Below, piece after piece: positions 26,094 to 34,957 of a DNA stretch of 64,000 nt. The translations under genes and the position numbers were made by a program. The stretch's first letter is position 1. The number at the start of each line of letters is the position of its first letter. The notes under the pieces are model-generated. The model made no database searches and was not told the origin of the DNA. It was given only the letters and a program-made list of their open reading frames with translations. This DNA is from Piscinibacterium candidicorallinum (GTDB lineage: Bacteria; Pseudomonadota; Gammaproteobacteria; Burkholderiales; Burkholderiaceae_C), in contig NZ_CP180191.1 in NCBI RefSeq assembly GCF_047549485.1, forward strand, positions 496,001-560,000, read 5' to 3'.

Positions 26094-27065
26094 GTGGAAT
26101 CGAACTCCATCATGGTGCGTCCATACACCGCGTCCGATCACGCAACCTGGGACGGGTTCGTACGGACTGCGCGCAACGGTTGCTTCATGTTTGAGCGCAA
26201 CTACATGAACTATCACGCGCATCGCTTCAGCGACGCATCGCTGATGGTGTTTGACGAAGATAGGCTCTGCGCGGTGCTCCCGGCGCACTTGCACCAGATG
26301 GATGGCGAGAAAGTCCTGTCCAGCCATGGCGGCCTGACTTTTGGCGGACTGGTTGTCGGCGTATCTGCCGGGGCGGGCGATCAACTGCGGTACGTCCGTG
26401 CTGTGTGCGATGCCGCAAAGTCCGCCGGCTTCTCGCGGCTGACCTACCGCACCATGCCGCACTTCATGCACCGCGAGCCTTCCGAGGACGATGTGTACGC
26501 GCTGTTTCAGGCGGGTGCGCGGCCAGTCCGCATTGATCTGGCACACACGTTGGACCTGACCCACCGGCCGGTGCTCAGTGCAAAGCGCCGCAACTGTATC
26601 GCCAAGGCGCAAAGGGCGGGGGTCGAGGTCCGCCGAAGCACGGATTTCGGGTCTTTCTGGAGCATCCTGGAGTCCGTGCTTGATACCAGGCACGCCCGCA
26701 AGCCGACTCACAGCGTGGACGAGATCCAGTTGCTCGCAGGCCGGTTTGAGCAGATCCAGCTTGTGGCTGCGGTCGTACCCAACGCGGCGGGCGAAGAAAT
26801 CCTTGCAGGTGCGGTGACGTATCAGTTTGACCGGGTCCTGCACGTCCAGTACCTCGCAAACAGCGACCGCGGACGAGCTGTGTGTGCACTCGACGCCGTG
26901 ATCGCGAACCTCATTGAGCAGGCAGCTGCACACAATCAATGGTTCAGCCTGGGCGTGTCGACCGAGCAGGAAGGCAGGGTGCTCAATGAAGGGCTGTCCT
27001 GGCAGAAGGAGTCCTTCGGCGCACGGCCCACAACCCTGACAACGTGGTCGCTGGCACTGAACTAG
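26094..27065 (+). CDS. FemAB/GNAT-type acyltransferase
   Basis: A 323-residue protein of the GNAT superfamily with the double-GNAT layout of FemAB-like proteins: PYTASDHATWDGFVRTARNG at the start, GGLTFGGLVVG in the first half, then KRRNCIAKAQRAGVEVRRST and AGAVTYQFDRVLHVQYLANS in the second. Such enzymes acylate amino groups on sugars in capsule, LPS and flagellin glycans. The nearby ketoisomerase gene fits an amino-acyl sugar, which is inference. The start could be GTG 26094, one base after the previous stop, or ATG 26112 (MVRPYTASD). Confidence 0.7.
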   Translation: MESNSIMVRPYTASDHATWDGFVRTARNGCFMFERNYMNYHAHRFSDASLMVFDEDRLCAVLPAHLHQMDGEKVLSSHGGLTFGGLVVGVSAGAGDQLRYVRAVCDAAKSAGFSRLTYRTMPHFMHREPSEDDVYALFQAGARPVRIDLAHTLDLTHRPVLSAKRRNCIAKAQRAGVEVRRSTDFGSFWSILESVLDTRHARKPTHSVDEIQLLAGRFEQIQLVAAVVPNAAGEEILAGAVTYQFDRVLHVQYLANSDRGRAVCALDAVIANLIEQAAAHNQWFSLGVSTEQEGRVLNEGLSWQKESFGARPTTLTTWSLALN

Positions 27066-27076
27066 AAGGAGACAAC

Positions 27077-27832
27077 GTGGCTTCGGAAACGCGGGATATC
27101 GCTGCCTATGAGGCAGCCTACGAGAGCAGTGACTTCGAGGTGGTCCAGGCAGAGATGCGCAAGCGGATCGTTGTCGGACTCATCAAGCGCATCGGGGTGC
27201 GACGCATTCTCGAAATCGGCTGTGGCGCCGACGCCATCTTCAATCACTTGACGGACTTCGACTCCTGCGTGGTCGTCGAGCCTGGCAGCCGCTTTGCCGA
27301 CAAGGCGAGGTCCGATGCGTCCGGAGACTCCCGAGTGAACATTGTTCAAGGCCTGCTCGAAGACGTCTCGGATCAACTTGCCAGCCGCGCGTTCGACCTG
27401 ATTCTCGTCAGCGGGCTCCTTCACGAACTTCCGCGCCCCGAGGGCATTCTTCGGACGGTTCGGCCTTTGTGCTCGGCATCGACAGTCGTTCATGTAAACG
27501 TCCCGAACGCCAGATCGCTGCATCGGCTGCTGGCGCTGGAGATGGGGCTCATCAGTAACCCTGCCGAGACCTCGGAGCGTCAGAAGCGTCTTCAGCAGGC
27601 GCACACCTTTGATCTTGCGGGCCTTCGCTCACTCTGCGAGAGAGAGGGTTTCAAAGAGTTCGATAGTGGCTCGTACTTCATCAAGCCCTTCGCGCATGCG
27701 CAGATGGCACAACTGCAGTCCATGGGCTTTCTGGACGAGCGCATGCTCGACGGGTTGTTCGGGCTTGAAAAGCACCTTCCTGGGCTCGGGTCGGAGATCT
27801 TCATCAACATGCGCGCTGCGTCGGGAGCATAG
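27077..27832 (+). CDS. SAM-dependent methyltransferase
   Basis: A 251-residue class I methyltransferase. GTG 27077 is chosen because AAGGAGA stands 6 bp before it. Motif I is ILEIGCGADAIF at residues 44-55, followed by VVVEPGSRFADKAR and, for motif IV, FDLILVSGLLHELPRPEGIL. The C-terminal part (AHTFDLAGLRSLCEREGFKE) is typical of enzymes acting on sugars or small molecules. It begins 11 bp after the acyltransferase stop and is followed after 2 bp by the oxidoreductase gene, so it is one operon. A role in O- or N-methylating the flagellin sugar is inferred. Confidence 0.82.
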   Translation: MASETRDIAAYEAAYESSDFEVVQAEMRKRIVVGLIKRIGVRRILEIGCGADAIFNHLTDFDSCVVVEPGSRFADKARSDASGDSRVNIVQGLLEDVSDQLASRAFDLILVSGLLHELPRPEGILRTVRPLCSASTVVHVNVPNARSLHRLLALEMGLISNPAETSERQKRLQQAHTFDLAGLRSLCEREGFKEFDSGSYFIKPFAHAQMAQLQSMGFLDERMLDGLFGLEKHLPGLGSEIFINMRAASGA

Positions 27833-27834
27833 CC

Positions 27835-29319
27835 ATGACTTCGATTGCAGGTCACACTGAAGCACCAATCTTTGTCGGCGGGACGCTGGCTTCAGTGGTT
27901 GCCGTCACCGAACGTGCTGCGAGAGGCTTGCCCAGCGTCCTGGTCAACCCTGGTGGTCCTCTGGGGGGCTACTTCGCGGGCATCGAGGCTGGGGGGCGGC
28001 TCTGGGATGCCGGTATGGTGCTGTACGAGTTCACGTCATTTCGTGAGCCTGCAGACGAGCCGGACATCCGCTCATACGACCCGATGAAGCGCAACGATGT
28101 GGGCCGGTTCTGTGCGACTGTGCGCCGCTACGTCGGGCGCCACCAACAGACCCGTATCGTCACGACGCCCGAACTGCAGCTGAACGGCCAGTGGTGGCCG
28201 GACTTCCTGCTGGCCAACCGAGGCGATTGGCTCTCAAAAATGCCATGGGCGCGTGGTGCGCTCGCGGAGATCGAGGCAGGCCTTTCAAGCTCCTCACCCT
28301 GGCATCCGCGCACCAAGCTAGCTTGGCCGGACGACGGGACGGACCATGCCGGACAGCCGCTGATCTACGACGCAGTGTCTCGTGCCAACCATGGTGAAAC
28401 TGTCCATCACGAGCTTGTTGTGCCCTTCCTGCGCAAGGTGATGAACTGCGAGGCATCCGGTCTCAGCGCCCTGTATCACCGCATGAATTGGGCCCCCCTG
28501 TACTGGCCAGAGACCTTGCGAGGATGGCTGGCCGACGAGCCGGTTCAGCTCCCAGATACAGAGTTCAGTCACCCGGTGGGCCAGCCTGTTGCGGCAATGA
28601 TCCGAACCCTTGTCAAAGATCTCAGAGCGTCGCCTCTGGTTCGCGTGATTGAAGACAGACTCTTGTCCATGCGGCCGACAGCACGCGGCTTTACCCTGCG
28701 CTTGCAAGCGCAAGGCGAGCTGCAGACGCCGGAGCTGATCTGGGCGCAATCTCCTGCACAAGGCCTGCAAGCCGCTGGCCTGCCGACGGCAGGTGTCGAC
28801 GACAGACTTCCCTTGATGATCGGCCTGCTCGAGGTGCCGACGAGTTGCGTCCAGCGTCCAGGCAGCGTTCAGCACCTGCTGGATCCGTCCCTGGGCATCT
28901 ATCGCGTGACGCACAGCAGCGCATGCGCAGACGAGTCACAGGACGGATTCGTAGCCCTGACGGTCGAGGCCAATCCCGGCTGGTTCGATGCTGTCCATGG
29001 AACCGGCCTGTCTGAAGGCGAAGCCATCGACGCAATCATGCGGGATCTGGCACGCGCTGGTGTGCTGGCCTCCGATGGAACGCCGCGCTTCACGAAGCTG
29101 ATCAAGCTGGCCGGCGCGCTGCCGCTACCAACGCCGCGCGCCGTTCAAGGGTTCCTGGCTGACCGGGCTGCTCTTCTGAGCGCATGTCCCGGTATTCAGC
29201 TGATGGGTCCCGCAGCCGGGCCATTCGCAAATTCGATGTCAGACCAGATCGTGCAAGGACTCGCCTGCGGCGCGTTTCGCGATACAGCGCTGCCCGCGAT
29301 GCAGCAGGAATACGCCTGA
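27835..29319 (+). CDS. FAD/NAD-binding oxidoreductase-like protein
   Basis: A 494-residue protein. The N-terminus has a Rossmann-like start (PIFVGGTLASVVAVTERAA), then NPGGPLGGYFAGIEAGGRLW, which resembles the second FAD-contact segment of amine oxidases and UDP-galactopyranose mutases (GG-R-DxG). The first dinucleotide loop is degenerate (GGTLAS), so cofactor binding is uncertain. The rest has no motif I recognise. It is tightly packed after the methyltransferase, so it probably acts on the same glycan. I am not sure of the family. Confidence 0.55.
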   Translation: MTSIAGHTEAPIFVGGTLASVVAVTERAARGLPSVLVNPGGPLGGYFAGIEAGGRLWDAGMVLYEFTSFREPADEPDIRSYDPMKRNDVGRFCATVRRYVGRHQQTRIVTTPELQLNGQWWPDFLLANRGDWLSKMPWARGALAEIEAGLSSSSPWHPRTKLAWPDDGTDHAGQPLIYDAVSRANHGETVHHELVVPFLRKVMNCEASGLSALYHRMNWAPLYWPETLRGWLADEPVQLPDTEFSHPVGQPVAAMIRTLVKDLRASPLVRVIEDRLLSMRPTARGFTLRLQAQGELQTPELIWAQSPAQGLQAAGLPTAGVDDRLPLMIGLLEVPTSCVQRPGSVQHLLDPSLGIYRVTHSSACADESQDGFVALTVEANPGWFDAVHGTGLSEGEAIDAIMRDLARAGVLASDGTPRFTKLIKLAGALPLPTPRAVQGFLADRAALLSACPGIQLMGPAAGPFANSMSDQIVQGLACGAFRDTALPAMQQEYA

Positions 29320-29407
29320 AGCACCCGCTTTTCGCCGGATTGCAGAACTCAAGCTTCCATAGACTGCTTCCATAGGTCTGATTCGGACCCATTCGGAGCA
29401 GCGCACC

Positions 29408-29863
29408 ATGGCCTTGATTGACTGCCAAATCTGCGATTTGCCAAAAGTTCATGACCCTCGCGGCAGCCTGACGTTTATCGAGTCCGGCAGGCAAATCCCG
29501 TTTTCGATTCAACGCGTGTACTACCTGTACGACGTACCCGGCGGGTCCGAGCGCGGTGGGCATGCCCACCGAAAACTGCATCAGTTCATGATCGCGATGT
29601 CAGGCAGTTTCGACATCGTGCTTGACGACGGGTTCGGCCGAAAGCGGGTGCATCTGAACCGCTCCTATCAGGGCCTGTACATCCCGCCCATGACATGGCG
29701 TGAGCTCGACAACTTTTCTTCGGGCAGCGTATGCATGGTGTTGGCGTCCGAGTTCTACACAGAGGCCGACTACATGCGCAACTACAGCGATTTCATGTGT
29801 GAAGTTCATAGCGCTGCACTTCGGCAATCGCAGGCGGCGCACGAGCTTGCCGAAGCGGTCTAG
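29408..29863 (+). CDS. Sugar 3,4-ketoisomerase, FdtA/QdtA (WxcM-like cupin) family
   Basis: A 151-residue single-domain cupin. The family hallmarks are present: DPRGSLTFIESGRQIPFSIQ, RVYYLYDVPGGSERGGHAHR with His52, His54 and His58, and LYIPPMTWRELDNFSSGSVC. In FdtA and QdtA these residues isomerise dTDP-4-keto-6-deoxyglucose to the 3-keto form for later amination to a 3-amino sugar. The matching aminotransferase is not in the window. The gene lies 88 bp after the oxidoreductase and closes the glycosylation island. Confidence 0.85.
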   Translation: MALIDCQICDLPKVHDPRGSLTFIESGRQIPFSIQRVYYLYDVPGGSERGGHAHRKLHQFMIAMSGSFDIVLDDGFGRKRVHLNRSYQGLYIPPMTWRELDNFSSGSVCMVLASEFYTEADYMRNYSDFMCEVHSAALRQSQAAHELAEAV

Positions 29864-30126
29864 CAGGATCGCGCGCTCTTCTATGGACCGATGGGCATCA
29901 GCTGGGTGAAGCGGCGCGCATCGGGCTCGACGAAGCCCATTGCTTCTCGACTCAAGTCCTTGCGCGATCGTCCCATTGGGTAGGAGCAGGTCGAGCGTAC
30001 CGGACAGCGCTTCGACGACGGAATCGTCGACCCGCTGTGCAGACTGCGGGATCTTTCCAGTCCTTTTCCAAAGATCGTGCCCGAGCGGTCTGACTCAGAA
30101 TCGGCTTGACAGAGGAACGCTCCATC

Positions 30127-30948
30127 ATGATCGAAGACGTTGTCCAGGCCCGCGAGTTCGACTTTTCCGCCGCAGACTTCGAGCGCGTGCGAAAGCTCAT
30201 CTATGGCAAGGCTGGCATCAACTTGAATCCGTCCAAGCAGCAGATGGTCTACAGCCGGCTGTCGCGGCGTCTGCGCGACATCGGCCAGCGAAGCTTTGCG
30301 TCCTATCTGGATGATCTCGAGCGCCGCGACGATGCAGGCGAGTGGCAGCAGTTCATCAATGCCCTGACGACAAACCTGACCAGCTTCTTTCGTGAAGCGC
30401 ACCATTTCCCGGTGCTCGCCGAGTACCTGAGAACCTTGAGCGGCCCGGTCAGAGGCTGGTGTTCCGCAGCCTCGACTGGCGAGGAGCCGTACTCCATTGC
30501 CATTACGGCCAGTGAGGCTATCGGCAAGGCGCGGCTTTCACTGCTCGCGACTGACATCGACACGAGTGTGCTTGAGCGCTGCCGTCGCGGGGTGTACGCC
30601 GATGAGCAGACCAAGGGGCTGAGCGACGAGCGTCTCAAGCGCAACTTCCTGCGTGGCAAGGGCAGCAACGAGGGCATGGTCCGGGTACGGCCGGAGCTTG
30701 CCCAGCAGATCGAGTTTGCGCAGTTCAACCTGCTGAACGCGACCTGGAGCCTGGGAAAGCCCTTCGATTTCGTGTTTTGCCGCAACGTTCTGATTTATTT
30801 CGACAGGCCAACGCAGGACACCGTGCTGCGCAAGATCCACTCGGTACTGAAGCCAGGCGGTCTCTTGTTTATCGGTCATTCTGAAAACTTCTCCGAGATG
30901 CGAGAGCTGTACCGCCTCAAGGGAAAAACCGTCTACGAACGGATCTGA
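30127..30948 (+). CDS. cheR: Chemotaxis protein methyltransferase CheR
   Basis: A 273-residue SAM-dependent enzyme that methylates receptor glutamates. The N-terminal helical domain (FDFSAADFERVRKLIYGKAG, SRLSRRLRDIGQRSFASYLD) is followed by the catalytic domain with FFREAHHFPVLAEYL, WCSAASTGEEPYSIAI (SAM site), LLATDIDTSVLERCRRGVYA and FDFVFCRNVLIYFDRPTQDT. ATG 30127 is preferred over the TTG 21 bp upstream since GAGGAA precedes it. The 263 bp before it show no gene; a TCAAGTCC at 29954 could be a sigma-28 -35 element but has no matching -10. cheR, cheD and cheB follow closely and form one operon. Confidence 0.96.
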   Translation: MIEDVVQAREFDFSAADFERVRKLIYGKAGINLNPSKQQMVYSRLSRRLRDIGQRSFASYLDDLERRDDAGEWQQFINALTTNLTSFFREAHHFPVLAEYLRTLSGPVRGWCSAASTGEEPYSIAITASEAIGKARLSLLATDIDTSVLERCRRGVYADEQTKGLSDERLKRNFLRGKGSNEGMVRVRPELAQQIEFAQFNLLNATWSLGKPFDFVFCRNVLIYFDRPTQDTVLRKIHSVLKPGGLLFIGHSENFSEMRELYRLKGKTVYERI

Positions 30949-30949
30949 G

Positions 30950-31657
30950 ATGCTCGCAACGTCACCTATTTCAAGCGTCGGGCGAGTGGGTCTGCCGCCG
31001 CTCGCCGCGGCAAAGACCGTTTCATCGACACCCTCAGCGCGTCCATCCAGACTGGATGAACTCAAGCGGCGACCGCGTGTGTCCGGTCAGGCGAGCTTTT
31101 TCTACTTCGAGTCAAGCTTTCAGATCGATGCCGTCAAGGTGCTGCCGGGCGAGTACTACGTCGACACCCAGCCGATCCAGATCGTCACCGTGCTCGGCTC
31201 ATGCATCGCCGTGTGCCTGTGGGACGCCCAGATGCGCGTCGGAGGCATGAACCACTTCATGCTCCCGCATGGCGACGGGAAGGACACGAGCGGGCGCTAC
31301 GGCGTGCATGCAATGGAACTGCTCATCAACGAGATGCTCAAGCAGGGAGCGCGCCGAAGTGCCATCCAGGCCAAGGTGTTTGGTGGCGGCCAGGTGATGA
31401 AGACGTTCACCTCGCTCAATGTCGGCGAGAAGAACACCGAGTTCGTGCTGGAGTTCCTGCGCACCGAACGCATCCCGATTCTGTCCAAGGATGTTCTGGA
31501 CATCTACCCGCGCAAGGTCTGCTTCTTTCCGGACACTGGCAAGGCCATGGTCAAGAAACTTGCTTCCACGCATGAGGTGGAGATCCAGGAGGCCGAGCGC
31601 GCCGCCGCGGTCAAGCCGGTTGTGGCGCCCAAGGGCGGCGATATCGAGCTGTTCTGA
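30950..31657 (+). CDS. cheD: Chemoreceptor glutamine deamidase CheD
   Basis: A 235-residue deamidase that converts receptor glutamines to glutamates. The catalytic cysteine is Cys85 in VTVLGSCIAVCLW and the histidine His102 in GGMNHFMLP. The downstream Thr-containing stretch and VFGGGQVMKTF follow the family. The first 45 residues are a variable extension, and the C-terminus (VKPVVAPKGGDIELF) is also longer than in Thermotoga. It starts one base after the cheR stop. Confidence 0.95.
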   Translation: MLATSPISSVGRVGLPPLAAAKTVSSTPSARPSRLDELKRRPRVSGQASFFYFESSFQIDAVKVLPGEYYVDTQPIQIVTVLGSCIAVCLWDAQMRVGGMNHFMLPHGDGKDTSGRYGVHAMELLINEMLKQGARRSAIQAKVFGGGQVMKTFTSLNVGEKNTEFVLEFLRTERIPILSKDVLDIYPRKVCFFPDTGKAMVKKLASTHEVEIQEAERAAAVKPVVAPKGGDIELF

Positions 31658-31714
31658 TCCAGATTCAACGAACTCGTCCAGCATTGGGCGCATGAGCATC
31701 CCGGGAGACCTGGA

Positions 31715-32830
31715 ATGACAAAGACCAAAGTTGTGGTGGTAGACGATTCAGCGCTGGTCCGAAGCTTGCTGACCGCCATCATCAGCCGCCAGCCCGACAT
31801 GGAAATCGTCGGTGCTGCGAGCGATCCGTATGTGGCGCGCGAAGTGATTCGAACCACGAATCCGGATGTCGTGACGCTGGACGTGGAAATGCCTCGGATG
31901 GACGGGCTCGACTTCCTCGAGAAGATCATGAGGTTGCGTCCCTTGCCGGTCGTGATGATTTCGACCCTGACGGAGCGCGGCGCCGAAGTGACCTTGAAGG
32001 CGCTCGAACTCGGCGCAGTGGACTTCGTCACAAAGCCGAAGCTCGGCATTACCGAGGGTCTGGAGCGCGCAGGGGCCGAAATCATCGAGAAGATCCGGAT
32101 CGCATCGCGTGCCCGCGTGAGTCGGCGTGCGCCGGCACAAGCGACGGCCGCCGTCGGTGCCGCGCATGTCCTTCCGAGTGGGCACCCCTCTCAGGGCGCA
32201 GCCAAGGTTGCACCAAGCAGCTTCTCGCGGGCGAGTACCGAAAAGATGATTGTCATCGGCGCATCGACCGGCGGCACTGAAGCGCTGAAGAGCGTTCTGA
32301 TCAAGTTGCCGCCTGACTCGCCAGGTGTCCTTGTCACGCAGCACATGCCCGCGGGGTTCACCCGCTCGTTTGCGCAGCGTCTGGACGGCTTGTGCCGCAT
32401 CCGCGTGAGTGAAGCGGTGGACGGCGAGCGCGTGCTTCCCGGTCACGCCTACATCGCCCCAGGCGGGCGGCATATGCGGGTGGACCGCTCCGGTTCGAAC
32501 TATGTGGTCCGTCTCGAGGACACCGAACCGGTGAACCGCCATCGCCCCTCTGTTGAAGTGCTGTTTCGCTCGGCTGCGACCAATGTCGGCCCGAATGCCA
32601 TCGGCATCATGCTGACGGGCATGGGCAAGGACGGTGCGGATGCCATGAAGCTCATGCGCGACGCCGGTGCGTACAACTATGCGCAGAATGAAGCGACATG
32701 CGTGGTTTACGGCATGCCCCGGGAAGCCGTGGCCGCCGGTGCGATCGACGAAGTGCTGCCTCTGGACGGCATCGCTGATGCCGTACTTGAGCGTCTGCGT
32801 GCATCGGGTGGTTTGGGTAACCGCGTCTGA
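31715..32830 (+). CDS. cheB: Chemotaxis response regulator/methylesterase CheB
   Basis: A 371-residue, two-domain enzyme that removes methyl groups from receptors. The receiver domain has the acidic pair Asp10-Asp11 and the phosphorylation site Asp56 (TLDVEMPRMDG). After an Ala/Ser-rich linker, the methylesterase domain carries the Ser184 (GASTGGTEA), His210 (VTQHMPAGF) and Asp306 (GMGKDGADA) triad. All are present, so it should be active. ATG 31715 has GGGAGACCTGGA before it. It lies 57 bp after cheD. Confidence 0.97.
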   Translation: MTKTKVVVVDDSALVRSLLTAIISRQPDMEIVGAASDPYVAREVIRTTNPDVVTLDVEMPRMDGLDFLEKIMRLRPLPVVMISTLTERGAEVTLKALELGAVDFVTKPKLGITEGLERAGAEIIEKIRIASRARVSRRAPAQATAAVGAAHVLPSGHPSQGAAKVAPSSFSRASTEKMIVIGASTGGTEALKSVLIKLPPDSPGVLVTQHMPAGFTRSFAQRLDGLCRIRVSEAVDGERVLPGHAYIAPGGRHMRVDRSGSNYVVRLEDTEPVNRHRPSVEVLFRSAATNVGPNAIGIMLTGMGKDGADAMKLMRDAGAYNYAQNEATCVVYGMPREAVAAGAIDEVLPLDGIADAVLERLRASGGLGNRV

Positions 32831-33269
32831 CGAATTGACGGTGGAGGACAAATCATGCGCAGAAGCATTCCCGTGGGCCGTCAGGCGCGCAGCACCTGGA
32901 GCGAGAGGTCAGGATCACGCACGATCGAGCGCCACGCCGCAGGCAGCGTGTGGAGCTGGCTGCGAGACGCGTTCAGCCCGAGCCGCTGGCAATCGGTCGA
33001 CCGAAAGGCGCCGGTGAGAGTTGCTCCGCGACGCCATCCGCCGCACGGCTAGAGACGCGCGTCGTAGCCGGTACGAGTGATGAAGGCCGCACGCAGTCAA
33101 GCCGTCCAGCAATCGCACCGCGATGCGGCACGGCGAGTCAGCAGATCGTGCATGACGATCTCGCAGGCTGTGGCGAGCGCCCGAAACGCATCAGGCGATC
33201 GAATTGACACATTGGGCCGGGTATCAAAGATCGATACCGCGCCCGATCTCAGAAAGTAGGAGATTGAAC
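32831..33269. other. Intergenic region between cheB and the third receptor gene
   Basis: 439 bp without a secure gene. A frame of 65 codons (32855-33052, basic, rich in Arg and Ser) begins after a strong ribosome site (GGTGGAGGACAAATC before ATG 32855), so a small protein is possible, but its composition is like chance high-GC sequence. From 33085 to 33230 the DNA weakly resembles the central part of the receptor genes (see findings). The strip just before 33270 contains AGGAG and a poor sigma-28-like pair. Confidence 0.4.
32855..33052 (+). CDS. Possible small basic protein of unknown function
   Basis: A 65-codon frame starting MRRSIPVGRQARSTW and ending RRHPPHG. The only argument for it is the near-ideal Shine-Dalgarno sequence (GGAGG, 7 bp before ATG). 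Composition is strongly basic with one Trp-containing segment (SVWSWLRDAF). I recognise no family. It could equally be a relic of a larger gene. Confidence 0.25.
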   Translation: MRRSIPVGRQARSTWSERSGSRTIERHAAGSVWSWLRDAFSPSRWQSVDRKAPVRVAPRRHPPHG

Positions 33270-34844
33270 ATGGGACGCTTCAATTTGCGATCTTGGAAGA
33301 TTGCAGTTCGGCTTGGGTTGGGATTCGGCACAGCAATGCTCCTGATGGTCATGATTGCCGCCGGAGCCTCTTTGACAATGGCCCAGATGGCGGGCGCTGC
33401 AAGCGATCTGGTCGACACAGACGTACCGACGGAGCGACTTATGCGGGAATGGGAATCGGCCGCACGCATGAACGACATCCGCGTCACCGCCATCGCCAAG
33501 TCCTTCGACGCCGGGGTGCTCACGATGCTCAAGCCCGAGATTGCAAGATCCTCGGCGCGCATCGGCGAGATCGAGTCCATGATGCGGAAGCTTGACGCTG
33601 ATGCCGACTCGATCGCGGTGCTGGAGCGTATCAATGCAGCCCGCGCGAAGATGAGCGCCGCGCGAAAAAAGACGATCGACTTCAAGGATCAGAACCTGCA
33701 GGAGGAGGCGCTACAGGCCTACGAGCAGGAGTACCGCCCGGCATTCAAGAGCTACATCGAATCGGTTGTTGACGGGGTCAAGTTCCATTCGGGTCACGTT
33801 GAGCGCGTGGTCAGCGAGTTCAAGAAAGACTATCAGCAGGGCATGATCCTGCTAGTCGGCGGCAGCCTGGTGGCAGTGCTGCTTGGCATCGGATTCGCGT
33901 GGGTGGTGGTTCGGTCAATTACGGGGCCGCTGCACCGTGCCATTGACGCCGCCAAGCGCGTAGCCGCGGGCGATCTGGATATCAACGTCGAGTCCCGGAG
34001 CAATGATGAAGCGGGCCAGCTGCTCAATACGCTGAAGATGATGATCGAGAGTTTGCGGTCCACGGTGTCATCTGTTCGCAGCGTTGCGGGTTCTATCACC
34101 ACCGCCAGTGCCGAAGTCGCAACCGGCAACCAGGATTTGTCTGGCCGTACCGAACAGACGGCGAGCAACCTGCAGCAGACTGCCGCGTCCATGGCGCAGC
34201 TCTCGCAGACCGTGAACCAGAATGCCGAGGCGGCGCGTACTGCCAGCCAGCTCGCAGCCAGCGCATCCTCTGTGGCCCAGCAGGGTGGTGAGGTCGTCGG
34301 AAAGGTCGTCCACACCATGAACGACATCACGGTGGCCAGCAAGAAGATCAGCGAGATCATCGGCGTGATCGACGGCATTGCCTTCCAGACCAACATCCTG
34401 GCGCTGAACGCCAGTGTGGAAGCCGCTCGGGCTGGTGAGCAGGGCCGCGGCTTTGCCGTGGTGGCCAGTGAAGTACGTAATCTTGCCGGCCGCAGTGCTG
34501 AAGCCGCCAAGGAGATCAAGACACTGATTGGTGCCAGTGCCGAGAAGGTCGAGACTGGCAGCCAGCTCGTGGAACAAGCCGGCGCCACCATGGCCGAGAT
34601 CGTCGCCAGCGTGCAGCGCGTGACGAACATGATCGGTGAGATCACCGCGTCCACCACGGAACAGGCCAGCGGCATCACTCAGGTCAATCAGGCCGTAGGC
34701 CAGCTGGATCAGATGACCCAGCAGAACGCTGCGCTGGTGGAGCAATCCGCAGCCGCCGCGGAGAGCCTGAAGGATCAGGCGCAGCGCCTAGCGCAGGCGG
34801 TTGGGGTATTCAAGATCAGCTCGAGCCGAACAGCGCAGGCCTAA
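33270..34844 (+). CDS. Methyl-accepting chemotaxis protein
   Basis: A 524-residue receptor. ATG 33270 is chosen for AGGAGATTGAAC just upstream; the longer frame to the left adds 22 unlikely residues. The first membrane segment is at about 17-37, a four-helix-type periplasmic sensor (about 40-190; MREWESAARMNDIRVTAIAK) resembles the 4HB_MCP class, and a second membrane segment is at about 193-213. HAMP starts at SITGPLHRAIDAAKRVAAGD. The signalling tip is canonical. It ends KISSSRTAQA, with no docking pentapeptide. The signalling half is nearly the same as in the receptor at position 2. Confidence 0.95.
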   Translation: MGRFNLRSWKIAVRLGLGFGTAMLLMVMIAAGASLTMAQMAGAASDLVDTDVPTERLMREWESAARMNDIRVTAIAKSFDAGVLTMLKPEIARSSARIGEIESMMRKLDADADSIAVLERINAARAKMSAARKKTIDFKDQNLQEEALQAYEQEYRPAFKSYIESVVDGVKFHSGHVERVVSEFKKDYQQGMILLVGGSLVAVLLGIGFAWVVVRSITGPLHRAIDAAKRVAAGDLDINVESRSNDEAGQLLNTLKMMIESLRSTVSSVRSVAGSITTASAEVATGNQDLSGRTEQTASNLQQTAASMAQLSQTVNQNAEAARTASQLAASASSVAQQGGEVVGKVVHTMNDITVASKKISEIIGVIDGIAFQTNILALNASVEAARAGEQGRGFAVVASEVRNLAGRSAEAAKEIKTLIGASAEKVETGSQLVEQAGATMAEIVASVQRVTNMIGEITASTTEQASGITQVNQAVGQLDQMTQQNAALVEQSAAAAESLKDQAQRLAQAVGVFKISSSRTAQA

Positions 34845-34957
34845 AGCTCTCGCTCCTTCTGCCGACAACCTCAGGGGGTCACCGGATCTTCGCTCAGCGC
34901 CGCACTGCCGCATAAGCCTCCAGCCGTCCCGAAACCCGCACCAGTACTCGATCTTCG

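Noticed and set aside
29864..30126. A gene between the ketoisomerase and cheR
   Set aside because: Short frames on both strands have shadow-like composition and no ribosome site; the plus-strand strip has stops in all frames.
33218..33244. FliA-type promoter for the third receptor gene (TCAAAGAT and CCCGATCT)
   Set aside because: The spacer is only 10 bp and both elements match poorly compared with the other sites, so I do not list it as a feature.
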